The notes: a model not told the origin generated them from the letters alone. A stretch of DNA of 45,494 bases from Streptomyces endocoffeicus (GCF_016741935.1 NZ_JAERRG010000052.1:1-45494); one strand, 5' to 3'. Shown: positions 24,757 to 33,260, numbered from the stretch's first letter. Translations and numbers: made by a program.

Positions 24757-25430
24757 TCAGTCGCGCTCCAGCCGCTGGTGCCGGATGTACGCCGCGACGG
24801 TGTCCCGCTCAGGCTGGAACAGGCGGTGCAGATGGCTGCGAAGACCGCGGTGACCAGGTCGAGCAGGACTGTCTCCAAACGGGCGGCGTCGGCGGTGGTT
24901 CAGGACCTGGCGTCGGCGGTCAGCGTGTTGAGAAAGGCGGCAAGCAGAGCACCGGTGCCGTCCCGTCCGCTCAGAGGGCGGCCGATCACGTGGTCTACCT
25001 GCGCCGCGGGCAGCGACAGCAGCGCGCGGGGGACCTCGACGCTGACGGCTTTGACCCGGTCCTCGCGGGTGCCGATACGCGGCTCAAAGGGAGCCCAGGT
25101 GGTGTGGCTGAACAGCCCGTACGCACCGTAGGTGATGTGCCGGCCGTTGACAGCTGTTCCGACGGTGCCGCTCCGGATGAACGACAGGCGGTACCGCTCG
25201 GGGGCAGGCTGCCGAATCAGCCTCGGCGTCCGGCGTGCCACCGCGGGCTGCCACTCCGACGCATAGACGGGCACGGCACCCAGTTGCACCGCCTGCTGGA
25301 AACCGCGGAAGTGCGCGAAACGGGCACTGCTCATCTCCACTGGCGCGTGGCTGTGAGCCGCACGCTCACGCCACGCATCGAAGCGGTCGGCCCGCGGTAA
25401 CTCCTCCGTGCGGAACACATCCTCGTTCAC
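24757..25430 (-). pseudogene. AraC family regulator, decayed
   Basis: From GTG 25430 the N-terminal AraC-binding-like domain is intact: VFRTEELPRADRFDAWRERA, RYRLSFIRSGTVGTAVNGRH, LLSLPAAQVDHVIGRPLSGR. A TGA at 24898-24900 interrupts ADARS-stop-TTADAARLETVLLDLVTAVF. Shortly after, in another frame, HLHRLFQPERDTVAAYIRHQ and RLERD-stop (TGA 24757-24759) is the second half of an AraC HTH. The first HTH helix region (about 40 residues) is missing. So the gene has a nonsense codon, an internal deletion and a truncated end. A G12 tract lies just before the start codon. Confidence 0.8.
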
Positions 25431-25436
25431 TTGGTT

Positions 25437-25448
25437 CCCCCCCCCCCC
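25437..25448 (-). repeat. G12 homopolymer just upstream of the AraC start
   Basis: Twelve consecutive C on the top strand (G12 on the coding strand) end seven bases before GTG 25430, occupying the ribosome-site position. Such tracts slip in replication; it could have acted as an expression switch or simply reflect decay or a sequence error. Confidence 0.9.
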
Positions 25449-25831
25449 GCACTTCACCAACGGCACGCCGTACCGTCCGGCTGTCGTCCACGTAAACCAG
25501 AGGAAGTAAAGGCCGTGTCGTTCGGCGGGTGACAGGCGGGAAGCCTTCGAGACAGTGATGGTGGCTCCCAGACTTCCGTGCGGCCGGGAGGCGACAGCTC
25601 CTGCACCACGGATCGGAGACCGCCGCCGCTCCTATGGCCACCATGAAGGCGACCACCCGGTGACCACTGACACAGATCCGGGCCTCCGGCCGGGGACACT
25701 GCGTGGTGCGGCGTCCGACAGCGCGAGGCCGGTGTCCACGCCCAGGGGTCCCGGTACAACCTCCGGTGAGGACGGTGACGAGGAGAACGGTCTGCCGGTA
25801 CCCTGTGGACCGACCTCCGAACTGATCGGGC
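25449..25831. other. Intergenic stretch
   Basis: About 380 bp between the broken AraC gene and the end of the helicase gene. No gene or clear hairpin was supported. Confidence 0.45.
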
Positions 25832-28483
25832 TCAGGCCCATTCCACGCCCAGTTCGGTCAGAGCGGCGCGCTGCGGTTCGGTGAGTTTGTCCCGTCTGGA
25901 TTTGGTGTTGCTCATGAATACCCCTAGCCGGACAGTCACCGCGGTGTCGTGGCCGTCGAGTGTGATCTCTTCTACGTGGCTTCTGGGGACGCGGTGATGT
26001 CCTTCGCGGGCGATGAACTGTGCGAGGGCTGCCACACTGTGCTGGAAGGCCGCTGACAGCTTCTCCGCCGTCTTCCTGCCGCTGTGGGCCTCGGGGCGGG
26101 GCCGTTCCGCGGGCGTCACGCCCAGCGCGGTCAGCCGCCGCTGCTGCTCGTCGGACAGGCCCGTCCAGTTGTTCGCTTGCTGCAGGAGCCATTTTCCCAG
26201 GTCGTCACCCTCGAACAGCACGCCGGGTGGGATATCGGGCAGGCGGCCGCCGGGCTCGTCCTCGGCGAGCTGGGCGAGGACGCGGTAGTGGCGTTGCCAG
26301 TCCAGTGGCCAGGAGCAGTCCCAGTCGGGGTCGATCGCGGTGAGCTGTGCGGCGCGGGTCTGGGCCCGTTCGGGGTTCTTGCCGAGGCTGTTCTTTCTGC
26401 GGATGTTGGCCGCTTGCTGGCCGATTGGCTGGGTTTCGGTATCGGTTTCGCCCCAGATGGCGTCCTGCCGGGGGGCGAGGTGCCCGTGGGCGTGCCAGTA
26501 GGAGCGGAAGAGGGCCAGTTTGGTCTCCCATGCCTCCTCTCCGGGTTCCCACACCATGCCGTCCTCGTTCAGGAGTTCGCGGCGCCAGGCGTCGAGGTCT
26601 CCGGCGCGGGCCGTGCGGCGCTGCTGGGCTTCCCAGCGCCCCACCGGGAACCGGCCCCCGCCGATGGCTGTTTCCGCGTCGTAGGGGGTTGCGTGGAGTC
26701 CGGTGATGGTGTTCTCTTCCCGCCAGCGCCGTCTGGCCTGGTGGCCTTCCAGCCACACCAGGCTCTCGGGCCGGTAGACCCGGGTCCGCAGGAACGCGGC
26801 GATGGTGGCCGCGTCGCGGGGGCTGGAGAAGTGCAGCAGCGCGGACTCGGCAGCACCGCCGGTGCCCTCGTCCTCCTGGTCCTCGCCCTGGCCGCCGGCC
26901 CCGACGATCCGGCCCTGTGCGTCGCGCTGGATGTGCACGCGCCGCTCCTGGCGGCTCCGGGTGAGGGCACGGGAGGCGAGCTGTTCGACCAGTTGTTCGG
27001 AGTGTGAGCGCAGGCCCTGGAGCACCGCGACCAGGGGGCGGAACGAGGCGCTGGCGACCATGTCCTGAGGGTCCTCGCCGGGCTGGAGGAAGACCGGCAC
27101 GATGATCCGCGCGACCTTGGTGGAGCCATCCGGGTTCGGCCTGAGGGCGCGGCCGATGTTCTGGACGATCTCGACCTGGGAGCTACGGGTGTCGGCGAAG
27201 CAGACGGCCTCCACACCCCGTGTGCCGACGATGTCGACCCCCTGGCCCAGGACCCGAACGGAGGCGAGGAACGCTCGGTGCACCCGGCGGCCGGATGCGT
27301 CGACGCCATTGGCGAACTGGCGGATGGCCTCGCGCCGCTCGGCCACCAAGTGGTCGCCGCACAGCCACGCCGACCACACCCGGTCCGGGGGTACGTGACG
27401 GCCTTCCTCCAGCTCATGCAGCTGCGCGTCGATCGACGACTCCGGCAGTTTCTCGGCCTCGGACAGGGCTTGGCCGGACGCCTCGGTCGCGTACAGCTCG
27501 GCAGCGGTCTCGGGCAGCTTCTCCGCGAACGCCGATGCTTCCTCCACCCGCTGGTGGAACGTCATCACCGTCTTCAGGTTCCACCTGGCCGCGTGCTCCA
27601 GGAGAGCGGCCTGCAGCAGCGCCAGCCGACGCCCGCGCAGCGCCTCCTCCGACAGCCCCAGAACCGGCTGGGGGTCGCGGATCTCCAGGACGTCGATCTC
27701 GAAGCCGGCGAGGATGTTCCGCTCGACCGCCTCCGCCAGCCCGAGCTCGAAAATCCGTTCGCCGTACGTGCCGTCCGGATCGGAGATCATCGACGTGATC
27801 TCCGGCTCCTGGCCGTCCTTGCCCTTCTGCGGCCGGGGGGAGGCGAGGATGCGAGGGGTGGCGGTCATGTAGAGGCGGAAGTCGGCCGGGATGCGCGCGT
27901 TGTCGTGGATCGCCGCCCAGGGACGGGCGGCGTCCCCGGCGGTCACGTGGGCCTCGTCCACTACCGCGAGGTCGAACGGTGCCATCCGCTGTCCGTACAG
28001 CCGCTCTCCGCCCGCCAGGGCGGCCTCCAGCGGCCCGCGGACGCGTCCCTGACTCGTCAGGTCCTCCGGGTCCTCTCGGTCCACCAGAGAGGCGTAGGTA
28101 GCGAACACCACCACCGGCCCTGTCCCGGCCCACATCGCCAGCCGGATCGGATTCGTGGTCGCCCGAACCCCCAGACGCTCCAGGACCTCGTCCTTCTCCA
28201 GCGAACACACCGCGACCATGGGCCCGCTGTGGCCCACCCGGCGCCACGCCTGGGCGGACTGCACCAGCAGGTCGATCGTGTCCGCCATCACCAGGATCCG
28301 GCCGCGGGGGAAGTACTCCAGCGCGGCGACCGCGGCCGTGTAAGTCTTCCCAGACCCGGTGGCCGACACCACGGTGGCACGGGCACCGCACTCCGGAACA
28401 GATGACCTTGCAGGGAATCCAACCCACTGTCGAATCCGGGATTTTGTCTCCACCTGATGCTTGCGGAGCCGGATACCTGACAT
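25832..28483 (-). CDS. DEAD/DEAH helicase with helicase-associated repeats
   Basis: 883 aa from ATG 28483. Type I/III-restriction-like SF2 core: VVSATGSGKTYTAAV (Walker A about 40-48), DLAVVDEAHVTAGD (DEAH 176-179), LYMTATPRIL (III), ASVRVLGQGVDIVGTRGVEA (V) and IVQNIGRALRPNPDG (VI). From about residue 600 there are three helicase-associated (HA) modules, recognisable as WETKLALFRSYWHAHGHLAP, then a WLLQQ-containing repeat and AQFIAREGHHRVPRSHVEE with a LG.(F/W). pattern. This architecture is common in Streptomyces linear plasmids, chromosome ends and integrative elements. The role is not established; DNA maintenance or defence is likely. Two palindromes lie just upstream. Confidence 0.9.
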   Translation of the reverse strand: MSGIRLRKHQVETKSRIRQWVGFPARSSVPECGARATVVSATGSGKTYTAAVAALEYFPRGRILVMADTIDLLVQSAQAWRRVGHSGPMVAVCSLEKDEVLERLGVRATTNPIRLAMWAGTGPVVVFATYASLVDREDPEDLTSQGRVRGPLEAALAGGERLYGQRMAPFDLAVVDEAHVTAGDAARPWAAIHDNARIPADFRLYMTATPRILASPRPQKGKDGQEPEITSMISDPDGTYGERIFELGLAEAVERNILAGFEIDVLEIRDPQPVLGLSEEALRGRRLALLQAALLEHAARWNLKTVMTFHQRVEEASAFAEKLPETAAELYATEASGQALSEAEKLPESSIDAQLHELEEGRHVPPDRVWSAWLCGDHLVAERREAIRQFANGVDASGRRVHRAFLASVRVLGQGVDIVGTRGVEAVCFADTRSSQVEIVQNIGRALRPNPDGSTKVARIIVPVFLQPGEDPQDMVASASFRPLVAVLQGLRSHSEQLVEQLASRALTRSRQERRVHIQRDAQGRIVGAGGQGEDQEDEGTGGAAESALLHFSSPRDAATIAAFLRTRVYRPESLVWLEGHQARRRWREENTITGLHATPYDAETAIGGGRFPVGRWEAQQRRTARAGDLDAWRRELLNEDGMVWEPGEEAWETKLALFRSYWHAHGHLAPRQDAIWGETDTETQPIGQQAANIRRKNSLGKNPERAQTRAAQLTAIDPDWDCSWPLDWQRHYRVLAQLAEDEPGGRLPDIPPGVLFEGDDLGKWLLQQANNWTGLSDEQQRRLTALGVTPAERPRPEAHSGRKTAEKLSAAFQHSVAALAQFIAREGHHRVPRSHVEEITLDGHDTAVTVRLGVFMSNTKSRRDKLTEPQRAALTELGVEWA

Positions 28484-28485
28484 GT

Positions 28486-28517
28486 GAAGAATCTTCCCCG
28501 GTGATTTCTTCGAAGAA
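28486..28517. promoter_or_regulatory. Paired palindromes upstream of the HA helicase
   Basis: GAAGA-A-TCTTC (28486-28496) and TTCTTCGAAGAA (28506-28517) are perfect palindromes built from the same TTCTT/AAGAA half site, centre to centre 20-21 bp apart (two helical turns). They cover the ribosome-binding region of the helicase start at 28483 and are a good candidate for a repressor site. Confidence 0.45.
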
Positions 28518-28664
28518 TTCCGCCGCTCACTCTAGCTGCCTCGGTGATCCAGTGTGCTGTCAGCCCAAACTGGGTCGAGGGTGGGACGCAGGTCGGCCAG
28601 AGCAGTATGTGTGATCTGTACAGGGCGGGATTGAAACCGATATCTCAGTCCGGGTGATGCGCTG

Positions 28665-29099
28665 TCACCGGGGCATGAGCTGGTCCAGCTCTCGCACCTT
28701 CACTCTCAATCCCTGTGTCTTCGGCTCGGCTGCCAGGGATGCCGGCGGGCGTGTGGAGACCTGCACGTCCCGCAGGTGGCCGTCCTGGTCACTGTGGGGC
28801 GGCGTCCAGCACACCTCTACCCCTGCACGCTGAGCAAGGACCAGCAGCGTGGCGGTGAATCCCTCCGACAGGGCCAGGATGACGGCGTGAGGCGTGCGTT
28901 GGTGGTACTCCAGAACAGCGTGGGCGAAGGCACCGAGTGCAACGGGGTCGATCTGGCACTCGTCGTTGTCCATGGGACCCAGGCCCGACGGGAGACCGAG
29001 TTCTGCCTCGAACACGGCCGTCTGCCGCAGGAACAGCCGAGCCGCCCCGTTGGAGGGATTCCACAGCGACTCCTCGCCCATGGTGAAGTACTGGCTCAT
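28665..29099 (-). CDS. Hypothetical protein upstream of the HA helicase
   Basis: 144 aa from ATG 29099, with GGAGGG just upstream. Begins MSQYFTMGEESLWNPSNGAA and contains RQTAVFEAELGLPSGLGPMD and VALGAFAHAVLEYHQRTPHAV, then LLVLAQRAGVEVCWTPPHSD; composition is that of a globular soluble protein. No family recognised. Same direction as the helicase 180 bp downstream, so the two may act together. Confidence 0.65.
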   Translation of the reverse strand: MSQYFTMGEESLWNPSNGAARLFLRQTAVFEAELGLPSGLGPMDNDECQIDPVALGAFAHAVLEYHQRTPHAVILALSEGFTATLLVLAQRAGVEVCWTPPHSDQDGHLRDVQVSTRPPASLAAEPKTQGLRVKVRELDQLMPR

Positions 29100-29223
29100 C
29101 GGCCCTCCATCCGCAAGCTCCGCCCGGGGCCATGGCCGTTGCCATCGCCGAACGCGGCTACGTCTTCCCAGCGCCGGCATCACCGCAGTCCTCGTCACCT
29201 GCGCCTGGAGCTGAACCAGGACC

Positions 29224-29457
29224 TCACAAGGCGATCGGCCGATACGCCAGGGCCTGAGCGACTACTTCATCAGCCGAGAGCTCTCCATCCGGCGGCGGCC
29301 AGAAGATCAAGCCGCTGGTATGCCCAGTCGGGCATCCCAGGGCCCGGTCGAGCAGGTCCAGCCAGCTGTCCACCTCGTCTTCGGAGGCGTAGTCCGCATC
29401 CATGATCCGCTGCACGAGCGCAACCGCCTCGGCCCGGCTCATCTCCATGTCCCCCAT
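29224..29457 (-). CDS. Bacteriocin-immunity-like small protein
   Basis: 77 aa from ATG 29457 (GGGAGGGG four bases upstream). AEAVALVQRIMDADYASEDE followed by VDSWLDLLDRALGCP and GLIFWPPPDGELSADEVVAQ, ending ALAYRPIAL, follows the pattern of small bacterial immunity-type proteins (xLVxxIM..SEEExDxWLDLLE..CP..S.LIFxP..ELTxEEIVxxAL.YKPI.L). Those neutralise a cognate bacteriocin or toxin. No toxin gene is visible next to it, so it may be an orphan. Confidence 0.6.
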   Translation of the reverse strand: MGDMEMSRAEAVALVQRIMDADYASEDEVDSWLDLLDRALGCPTGHTSGLIFWPPPDGELSADEVVAQALAYRPIAL

Positions 29458-29493
29458 CAAGCCCCTCCCGTCGAGGACACCGCAACGAAACCC

Positions 29494-29700
29494 ATGATCG
29501 GTCAGGGGACAAGTCCTGACGGACGGGGCCTCCACGCGGATCTCGGCGACCGCAGCATCGACGTACGGGGCCATACCCAGCCGCCCGGTCCCCTCTGCTA
29601 CGGTCTCACCGCCGCAGAGACGGCCGCTCTGCGGGCGTGGGCCGGGGACTGGGTCGACGATCTTGCTAGGCGCCTCCACGACGAGGCCATGGACGACTGA
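29494..29700 (+). CDS. Small hypothetical protein (doubtful)
   Basis: 68 aa from ATG 29494: MIGQGTSPDGRGLHADLGDR and YGLTAAETAALRAWAGDW, ending VDDLARRLHDEAMDD. The C-terminal helix with good codon bias looks genuine, but no ribosome site is evident. No family recognised. Confidence 0.35.
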   Translation: MIGQGTSPDGRGLHADLGDRSIDVRGHTQPPGPLCYGLTAAETAALRAWAGDWVDDLARRLHDEAMDD

Positions 29701-30032
29701 GCACGGTGGTCGGGGAGACCTGGCGGGAATGCCCGCCAGCCCGTCCCGTTCCTCCCTGGCTGCCCGGCAGGCGGGTTCGCCGATTCCGTACCGCAAATGC
29801 GAGGCCGATGATGACCACGCCTTGGCCGCCCCGACGTCCCGCGCGTCGCCGCGCCCCGCGAGCCGGTCGACCTCGCCCGCATCGGCCGCCGTGCGAAGGG
29901 CATGGACGCCGACGCCGTCGCACGCGCCCTCGAGGACACCCGGTTCGATGCACCCCAGGACTCGCGGAGTGGAAACGCATCGCCCCGCTGCTCGCCGCCG
30001 CCGTGCGGGGACAGCGGAGAGAGTCTCAGCCA
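29701..30032 (+). pseudogene. Non-coding stretch with a frameshifted coding remnant
   Basis: Around 29878-29950 one + frame reads IGRRAKGMDADAVARALEDT and RFDAPQ, and about 29952 the sense passes to another frame reading GLAEWKRIAPLLAAAVRGQR. Both have coding-like composition and join into one plausible protein if one base is skipped, so this is probably a decayed gene. Family not recognised; the rest of the stretch shows nothing. Confidence 0.25.
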
Positions 30033-30236
30033 TCAGCGCACGCGGCCGGGCCGTACCTCCGTTGCCCTGAGGAAGTCCAAGAAGGATGACCAGGCAGCTG
30101 GCCGAAGGGCCAGGCATCCGCGGTCCGGGTCTTTTGAGTCTCGGACGAGTACCAAGTCGGGCTGGTTGTCGGATACTTCGACGCAAGTGTCGGACTTTGT
30201 GTAGGAGCTGGTTCGCCACTTCGGCTTTGTTGTCAA
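30033..30236 (-). CDS. DUF397 domain-containing protein
   Basis: 67 aa from TTG 30236. Core WRTSSYTKSDTCVEVSDNQP and VLVRDSKDPDRGCLALRPAA, then WSSFLDFLR, all standard DUF397. It follows its XRE partner by 12 bp, and the AGGAG that serves it overlaps the TAG stop of the XRE gene. Last gene of the four-gene operon 32015-30033. Confidence 0.9.
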   Translation of the reverse strand: MTTKPKWRTSSYTKSDTCVEVSDNQPDLVLVRDSKDPDRGCLALRPAAWSSFLDFLRATEVRPGRVR

Positions 30237-30248
30237 GGTCGTAGTCTC

Positions 30249-31103
30249 CTAGGCGGTGGGCATCCGGTCATAGTGCTGAATTGCGGCGAGGATGAGGTCC
30301 CGGAGTGCGGTTCCGTAGACGGCTGACTGTCTCAGGAGGGCGAACGCCTTGGCGTAGAGCTCGATCTCTCGGGGTTGGGAGACGGAGAACTCTGCCGAAT
30401 AGGTCTCGACCTGGACCAGCCGGTCATCGAACATCGAGAACGAGTTGCCCGGCCATATGGAGGTGGGCGCGGACCTCGGGAGGATACCCAGGCTCAGCCG
30501 GGGGAGCCTCATGACAGCCAGGAGGCGGTCAAGCTGCCCCTTCATGATCTCAGGGCCTCCGAAGTTGGTGTACAGCGCCTGCTCGCCGAGCAGCACGGTG
30601 AAGATCCGGTCGCCCCGGTAGAGATACTGCTGACGTTCAAGCCGCTTGGCCGTGGCGGCTTCCGCATCGTCGGGGATCTCGTAGTAGCTGACGACCTGCT
30701 TGAAGGTCTCAGACGCGTACTCCGCCGTCTGAAGAGTCCCCCACACGACCGTAGGGTGCCAGATGCGGAAGACCTTGGTCTTGGCGTAGACCTGAAGGCC
30801 CTGTTTCTGTCGCTGCTCTGCGCCGGTCTGGAGTAGGCGGCGCCACTCCAGCCACAGTTCGTCGACGTGGCGGACGATGGCGATGAGGTCGCCTACGTGG
30901 TCGTTCTGGCCTGTTTTATCGCACCAGACACGGATGTCTTCCTCGGTGGGGCGCTGTTTGCCATTCTCGATGCGGGAGACTTTTGACTCCTGCCAGGCGG
31001 TGGCACGCGCGAATGCCCGGCCGCTTGCGAATCCGGCATCCTTGCGGAAGCCGCGCAGCCGGGCACCCAGCGCATGCAGTGCCTCTTCTACTTGCGTGCT
31101 CAC
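30249..31103 (-). CDS. XRE family regulator with DUF5753 domain
   Basis: 284 aa from GTG 31103. HTH near residues 10-65: LGARLRGFRKDAGFASGRAF, then ATAWQESKVSRIENGKQRPT. DUF5753 follows with KTKVFRIWHPTVVWGTLQTA and ILPRSAPTSIWPGNSFSMFD. A longer frame to 31175 is unsupported because the start just follows the stop of the DUF6879 gene (31112). Part of a DUF6879-XRE-DUF397 operon, a widely conserved streptomycete signalling set with unknown input. Confidence 0.92.
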   Translation of the reverse strand: MSTQVEEALHALGARLRGFRKDAGFASGRAFARATAWQESKVSRIENGKQRPTEEDIRVWCDKTGQNDHVGDLIAIVRHVDELWLEWRRLLQTGAEQRQKQGLQVYAKTKVFRIWHPTVVWGTLQTAEYASETFKQVVSYYEIPDDAEAATAKRLERQQYLYRGDRIFTVLLGEQALYTNFGGPEIMKGQLDRLLAVMRLPRLSLGILPRSAPTSIWPGNSFSMFDDRLVQVETYSAEFSVSQPREIELYAKAFALLRQSAVYGTALRDLILAAIQHYDRMPTA

Positions 31104-31111
31104 AGGTGGGG

Positions 31112-31636
31112 TCAGGGCTTGTACTCGAAGTGGGGGATGGCGACGGCCCAGAGGAGGTCGCGCAGGCGGACGCACTCGGCCACGAAGGCGGGGTCCTCAA
31201 CGATCTCTGACCCGAGCACTCGCCCGTCACGGTCGAAGTGGCCCACGGCAAGGAGCTGATCGTCGTACAACCACCAGTCGTTCCCCTGCGCGGGGAAAGT
31301 AATGCCTTCGGGTAGCTGGTGCCGCGGTAGCCATCGGACGTCCTCGCCGGCCTCGATATTGAGATGGGTCAGTGAGTGCTCCCATCCCACGTACTGGGAA
31401 TGGGGCTCACTGACGACGCGGACTCGTCGGACGGTCTTCCCCTCGCCTGTAATGCGCTTCATGAGGGTCATCCAGGGAGCGAGCCACACGTAATCGTCCG
31501 GCTCGCCCCTCTTCCATCGGGTGTATGGCGTGTCCTCGATGGGAGATCCGTAGTCGTCCCGCAACTCCAGGTGGAAGGCGTCGCGTTTGAAGCTGTTGAA
31601 CAGTTCGTCACGCTGGGCGGACGTGATCAGGTCCAC
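31112..31636 (-). CDS. DUF6879 family protein
   Basis: 174 aa from GTG 31636, preceded by GGAGG. Recognisable DUF6879 features: FNSFKRDAFHLELRDDY, DDYVWLAPWMTLMKRITGEG, VRVVSEPHSQYVGWEHSLTH and DWWLYDDQLLAVGHFDRDG. The family occurs almost only beside XRE/DUF5753 and DUF397 genes; biochemical role unknown. It overlaps the upstream gene by 29 bases and is followed after 8 bases by the XRE gene. Confidence 0.85.
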   Translation of the reverse strand: MDLITSAQRDELFNSFKRDAFHLELRDDYGSPIEDTPYTRWKRGEPDDYVWLAPWMTLMKRITGEGKTVRRVRVVSEPHSQYVGWEHSLTHLNIEAGEDVRWLPRHQLPEGITFPAQGNDWWLYDDQLLAVGHFDRDGRVLGSEIVEDPAFVAECVRLRDLLWAVAIPHFEYKP

Positions 31637-32015
31637 GGTGTTCCTCCAACAGGGCCACGATCGAGGACTTGGGGACCTCGATGCACGTCTCATAGTCGGG
31701 CATGCGCATCTGGCTCAGGGCTTCGGGGTCATGCATTTCCGGGCCCTGCAAGATGCATGTGCCCTGTTCGGTGACGAGCATGATCGGGGCGGCGAAGTCC
31801 TTGATCCTGCCGCTTGAGTGTCCGTCCTTCGTCAGATGCTCGAACAGCTCGATTGGCACCTCGATGATTGCCTGTCCTTCCGGCACGTCGAGCTGTGCGA
31901 GCAGATCGTTGGCGTACACCTTCCAGCCTTGGACGACGTAGCTGTTCTGGTCGCTGGCGTACAGGGTGGGGCTGTCTCCCGGGGTGGAGTTCTTACCAAG
32001 GAACCGTAGTCGCAT
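31608..32015 (-). CDS. Hypothetical protein, first gene of the XRE/DUF6879/DUF397 operon
   Basis: 135 aa from ATG 32015 with GGGAGAG upstream. Contains LRFLGKNSTPGDSPTLYASD, SYVVQGWKVYANDLLAQLDV and FAAPIMLVTEQGTCILQGPE; predicted mixed alpha/beta protein. I recall homologues at this place in comparable operons but no name. Its end carries the ribosome site of the DUF6879 gene. Expression probably responds to the operator-like repeats at 32038-32115. Confidence 0.75.
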   Translation of the reverse strand: MRLRFLGKNSTPGDSPTLYASDQNSYVVQGWKVYANDLLAQLDVPEGQAIIEVPIELFEHLTKDGHSSGRIKDFAAPIMLVTEQGTCILQGPEMHDPEALSQMRMPDYETCIEVPKSSIVALLEEHRGPDHVRPA

Positions 32016-32037
32016 GGTTGCTCTCCCGTCCGCTGTC

Positions 32038-32115
32038 TTGCGCAGATTTGCGCGGCATGACGATGCTCGATGAGTCGTTCGACCCAGTCAATCCATGTCC
32101 TGCAAACTCGCGCAA
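32038..32115. promoter_or_regulatory. Operator-like TTGCGC repeats in a divergent promoter region
   Basis: TTGCGC-AGA-TTTGCG (32038-32052, + strand) and TTGCGC-GAG-TTTGCA (32101-32115, - strand) are two inverted copies of a TTGCGC-N3-TTTGC site. The first also contains GCGCA-GATT-TGCGC (32040-32053). They lie between the divergent genes starting at 32015 and 32198 and are the best candidates for the binding site of the XRE protein. Confidence 0.45.
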
Positions 32116-32197
32116 TCTTCTTGGGGCTTGGCCGTACCCAGACCTACGTTCGTCTTCGTATCCGAGTGAGGCCACGAAGAGTGACGAGGAGCCACGG

Positions 32198-32446
32198 ATG
32201 GATGCCCATCAGGTGAAGTGGACGGCATGCATGATCACGAGGCGGCTCGGACTTGGTCACGTGGCTGATCCCTTGTCGGGCCGTCGTGTCAACGCCTCAG
32301 TGATCGAGTGCGATGCCCGGCCGGGAATCCGTCGCGAGCGCGACCTGATGGAGGCCAGCCCCCAGTTCGCTGTCCCGGGCGAACCACTGGCTCCGGACGC
32401 TGCCTTCCGCGTTGGAGCAATGCACAGCCTTTGGGGGACCCGGTGA
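32198..32446 (+). CDS. Small hypothetical protein coupled to the next gene
   Basis: 82 aa from ATG 32198 with GAGGAG six bases upstream, an excellent ribosome site. Sequence MDAHQVKWTACMITRRLGLG, VIECDARPGIRRERDLMEAS, APDAAFRVGAMHSLWGTR. No family recognised. Its TGA overlaps the GTG of the following gene (GTGA at 32443), showing a coupled pair. Confidence 0.6.
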   Translation: MDAHQVKWTACMITRRLGLGHVADPLSGRRVNASVIECDARPGIRRERDLMEASPQFAVPGEPLAPDAAFRVGAMHSLWGTR

Positions 32447-32961
32447 CGACGACTTCTACGTGGCCGCCAAGAACCCGCGACAGGTCTGCCCTCGTGCACG
32501 CGTACGCGGAGGTTCTCGGCTGGTCCTTGTGTATCGGCACCGAGCTGACGCAGCCGGGCGAGGTGGACAACGCCTTCGCCCACGACTCCAGCGCCGTGTT
32601 GCTGGGCGCCTGCACCGAGTTCGACGCGGTGACCACCCCGCGCAAAGCCGCCACATCTGCGCTGGTCCGGCTCGATCGTAGGAGTACGGTCCTGCCATGC
32701 CTCTTGTGCGGCGAGACGGGCACGTTCCTGGTTGCTCGCGGCAGCGGGGTACACGTCTCCGCGCTCGCTGGCGTCCAGGTCATGGCTGGCGCTGACGCAC
32801 GGATCACTCTGCCGCCGACGAGCGGGGTCCGCTGGGACACTCCGCCGTGGCACCTCACCGAACGAGCTCCGCTGAATCTGCCCAGTGCGATCGTCCTTCT
32901 CTCCTGTCTGGAAGAGGCACTGCGTCTCTACCCGCGCCGCGAGACAGGCATCAGACCGTGA
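32443..32961 (+). CDS. Primase/polymerase-like small protein
   Basis: 172 aa from GTG 32443. ALVHAYAEVLGWSLCIGTEL, CTEFDAVTTPRKAATSALVR and GTFLVARGSGVHVSALAGVQ, then ITLPPTSGVRWDTPPWH, follow the outline of streptomycete proteins related to the N-terminal bifunctional primase-polymerase domain (AxxYAxxLGW, FD.V..P...G, GPV...G...FLV). The acidic catalytic residues are not clearly conserved, so it may be a catalytically dead or regulatory relative. Assignment tentative. A strong hairpin follows at 33095. Confidence 0.5.
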   Translation: MTTTSTWPPRTRDRSALVHAYAEVLGWSLCIGTELTQPGEVDNAFAHDSSAVLLGACTEFDAVTTPRKAATSALVRLDRRSTVLPCLLCGETGTFLVARGSGVHVSALAGVQVMAGADARITLPPTSGVRWDTPPWHLTERAPLNLPSAIVLLSCLEEALRLYPRRETGIRP

Positions 32962-33094
32962 TGGCGGTGGCCCCGACGGTCAGCGTCCAGGAAGTCGGCA
33001 ACTGACGGAGGGCCTTTCCCCGGACCAGGCCCATCGACGTCGCTTCATGACCGTCGCGTCAATTGGACCACCCCGCGTCTGGTGGGGAGGGCCG

Positions 33095-33138
33095 GCCGCC
33101 GCCCCTGCTCCAACTGCCAGGAAGGGAGGGGCGGCGGC
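33095..33138 (+). terminator. Hairpin terminator after the 32443 gene
   Basis: GCCGCCGCCCCT (33095-33106) and AGGGGCGGCGGC (33127-33138) are perfect 12-bp inverted repeats with a 20-nt loop. No U-tract follows, as usual in actinomycetes. It lies 134 bp after the stop and before the next gene. Confidence 0.6.
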
Positions 33139-33260
33139 AAATCCAGGCGTGATGCGGACCCATTACTCCCTCTTCGGCACCTTCTTCCCGTTCCCCCGCG
33201 GAGTCACAAGGCCGCCGAAGAGGGGCTCTACTCGCAAAGCACATCCCGGAAGGATTGAAC

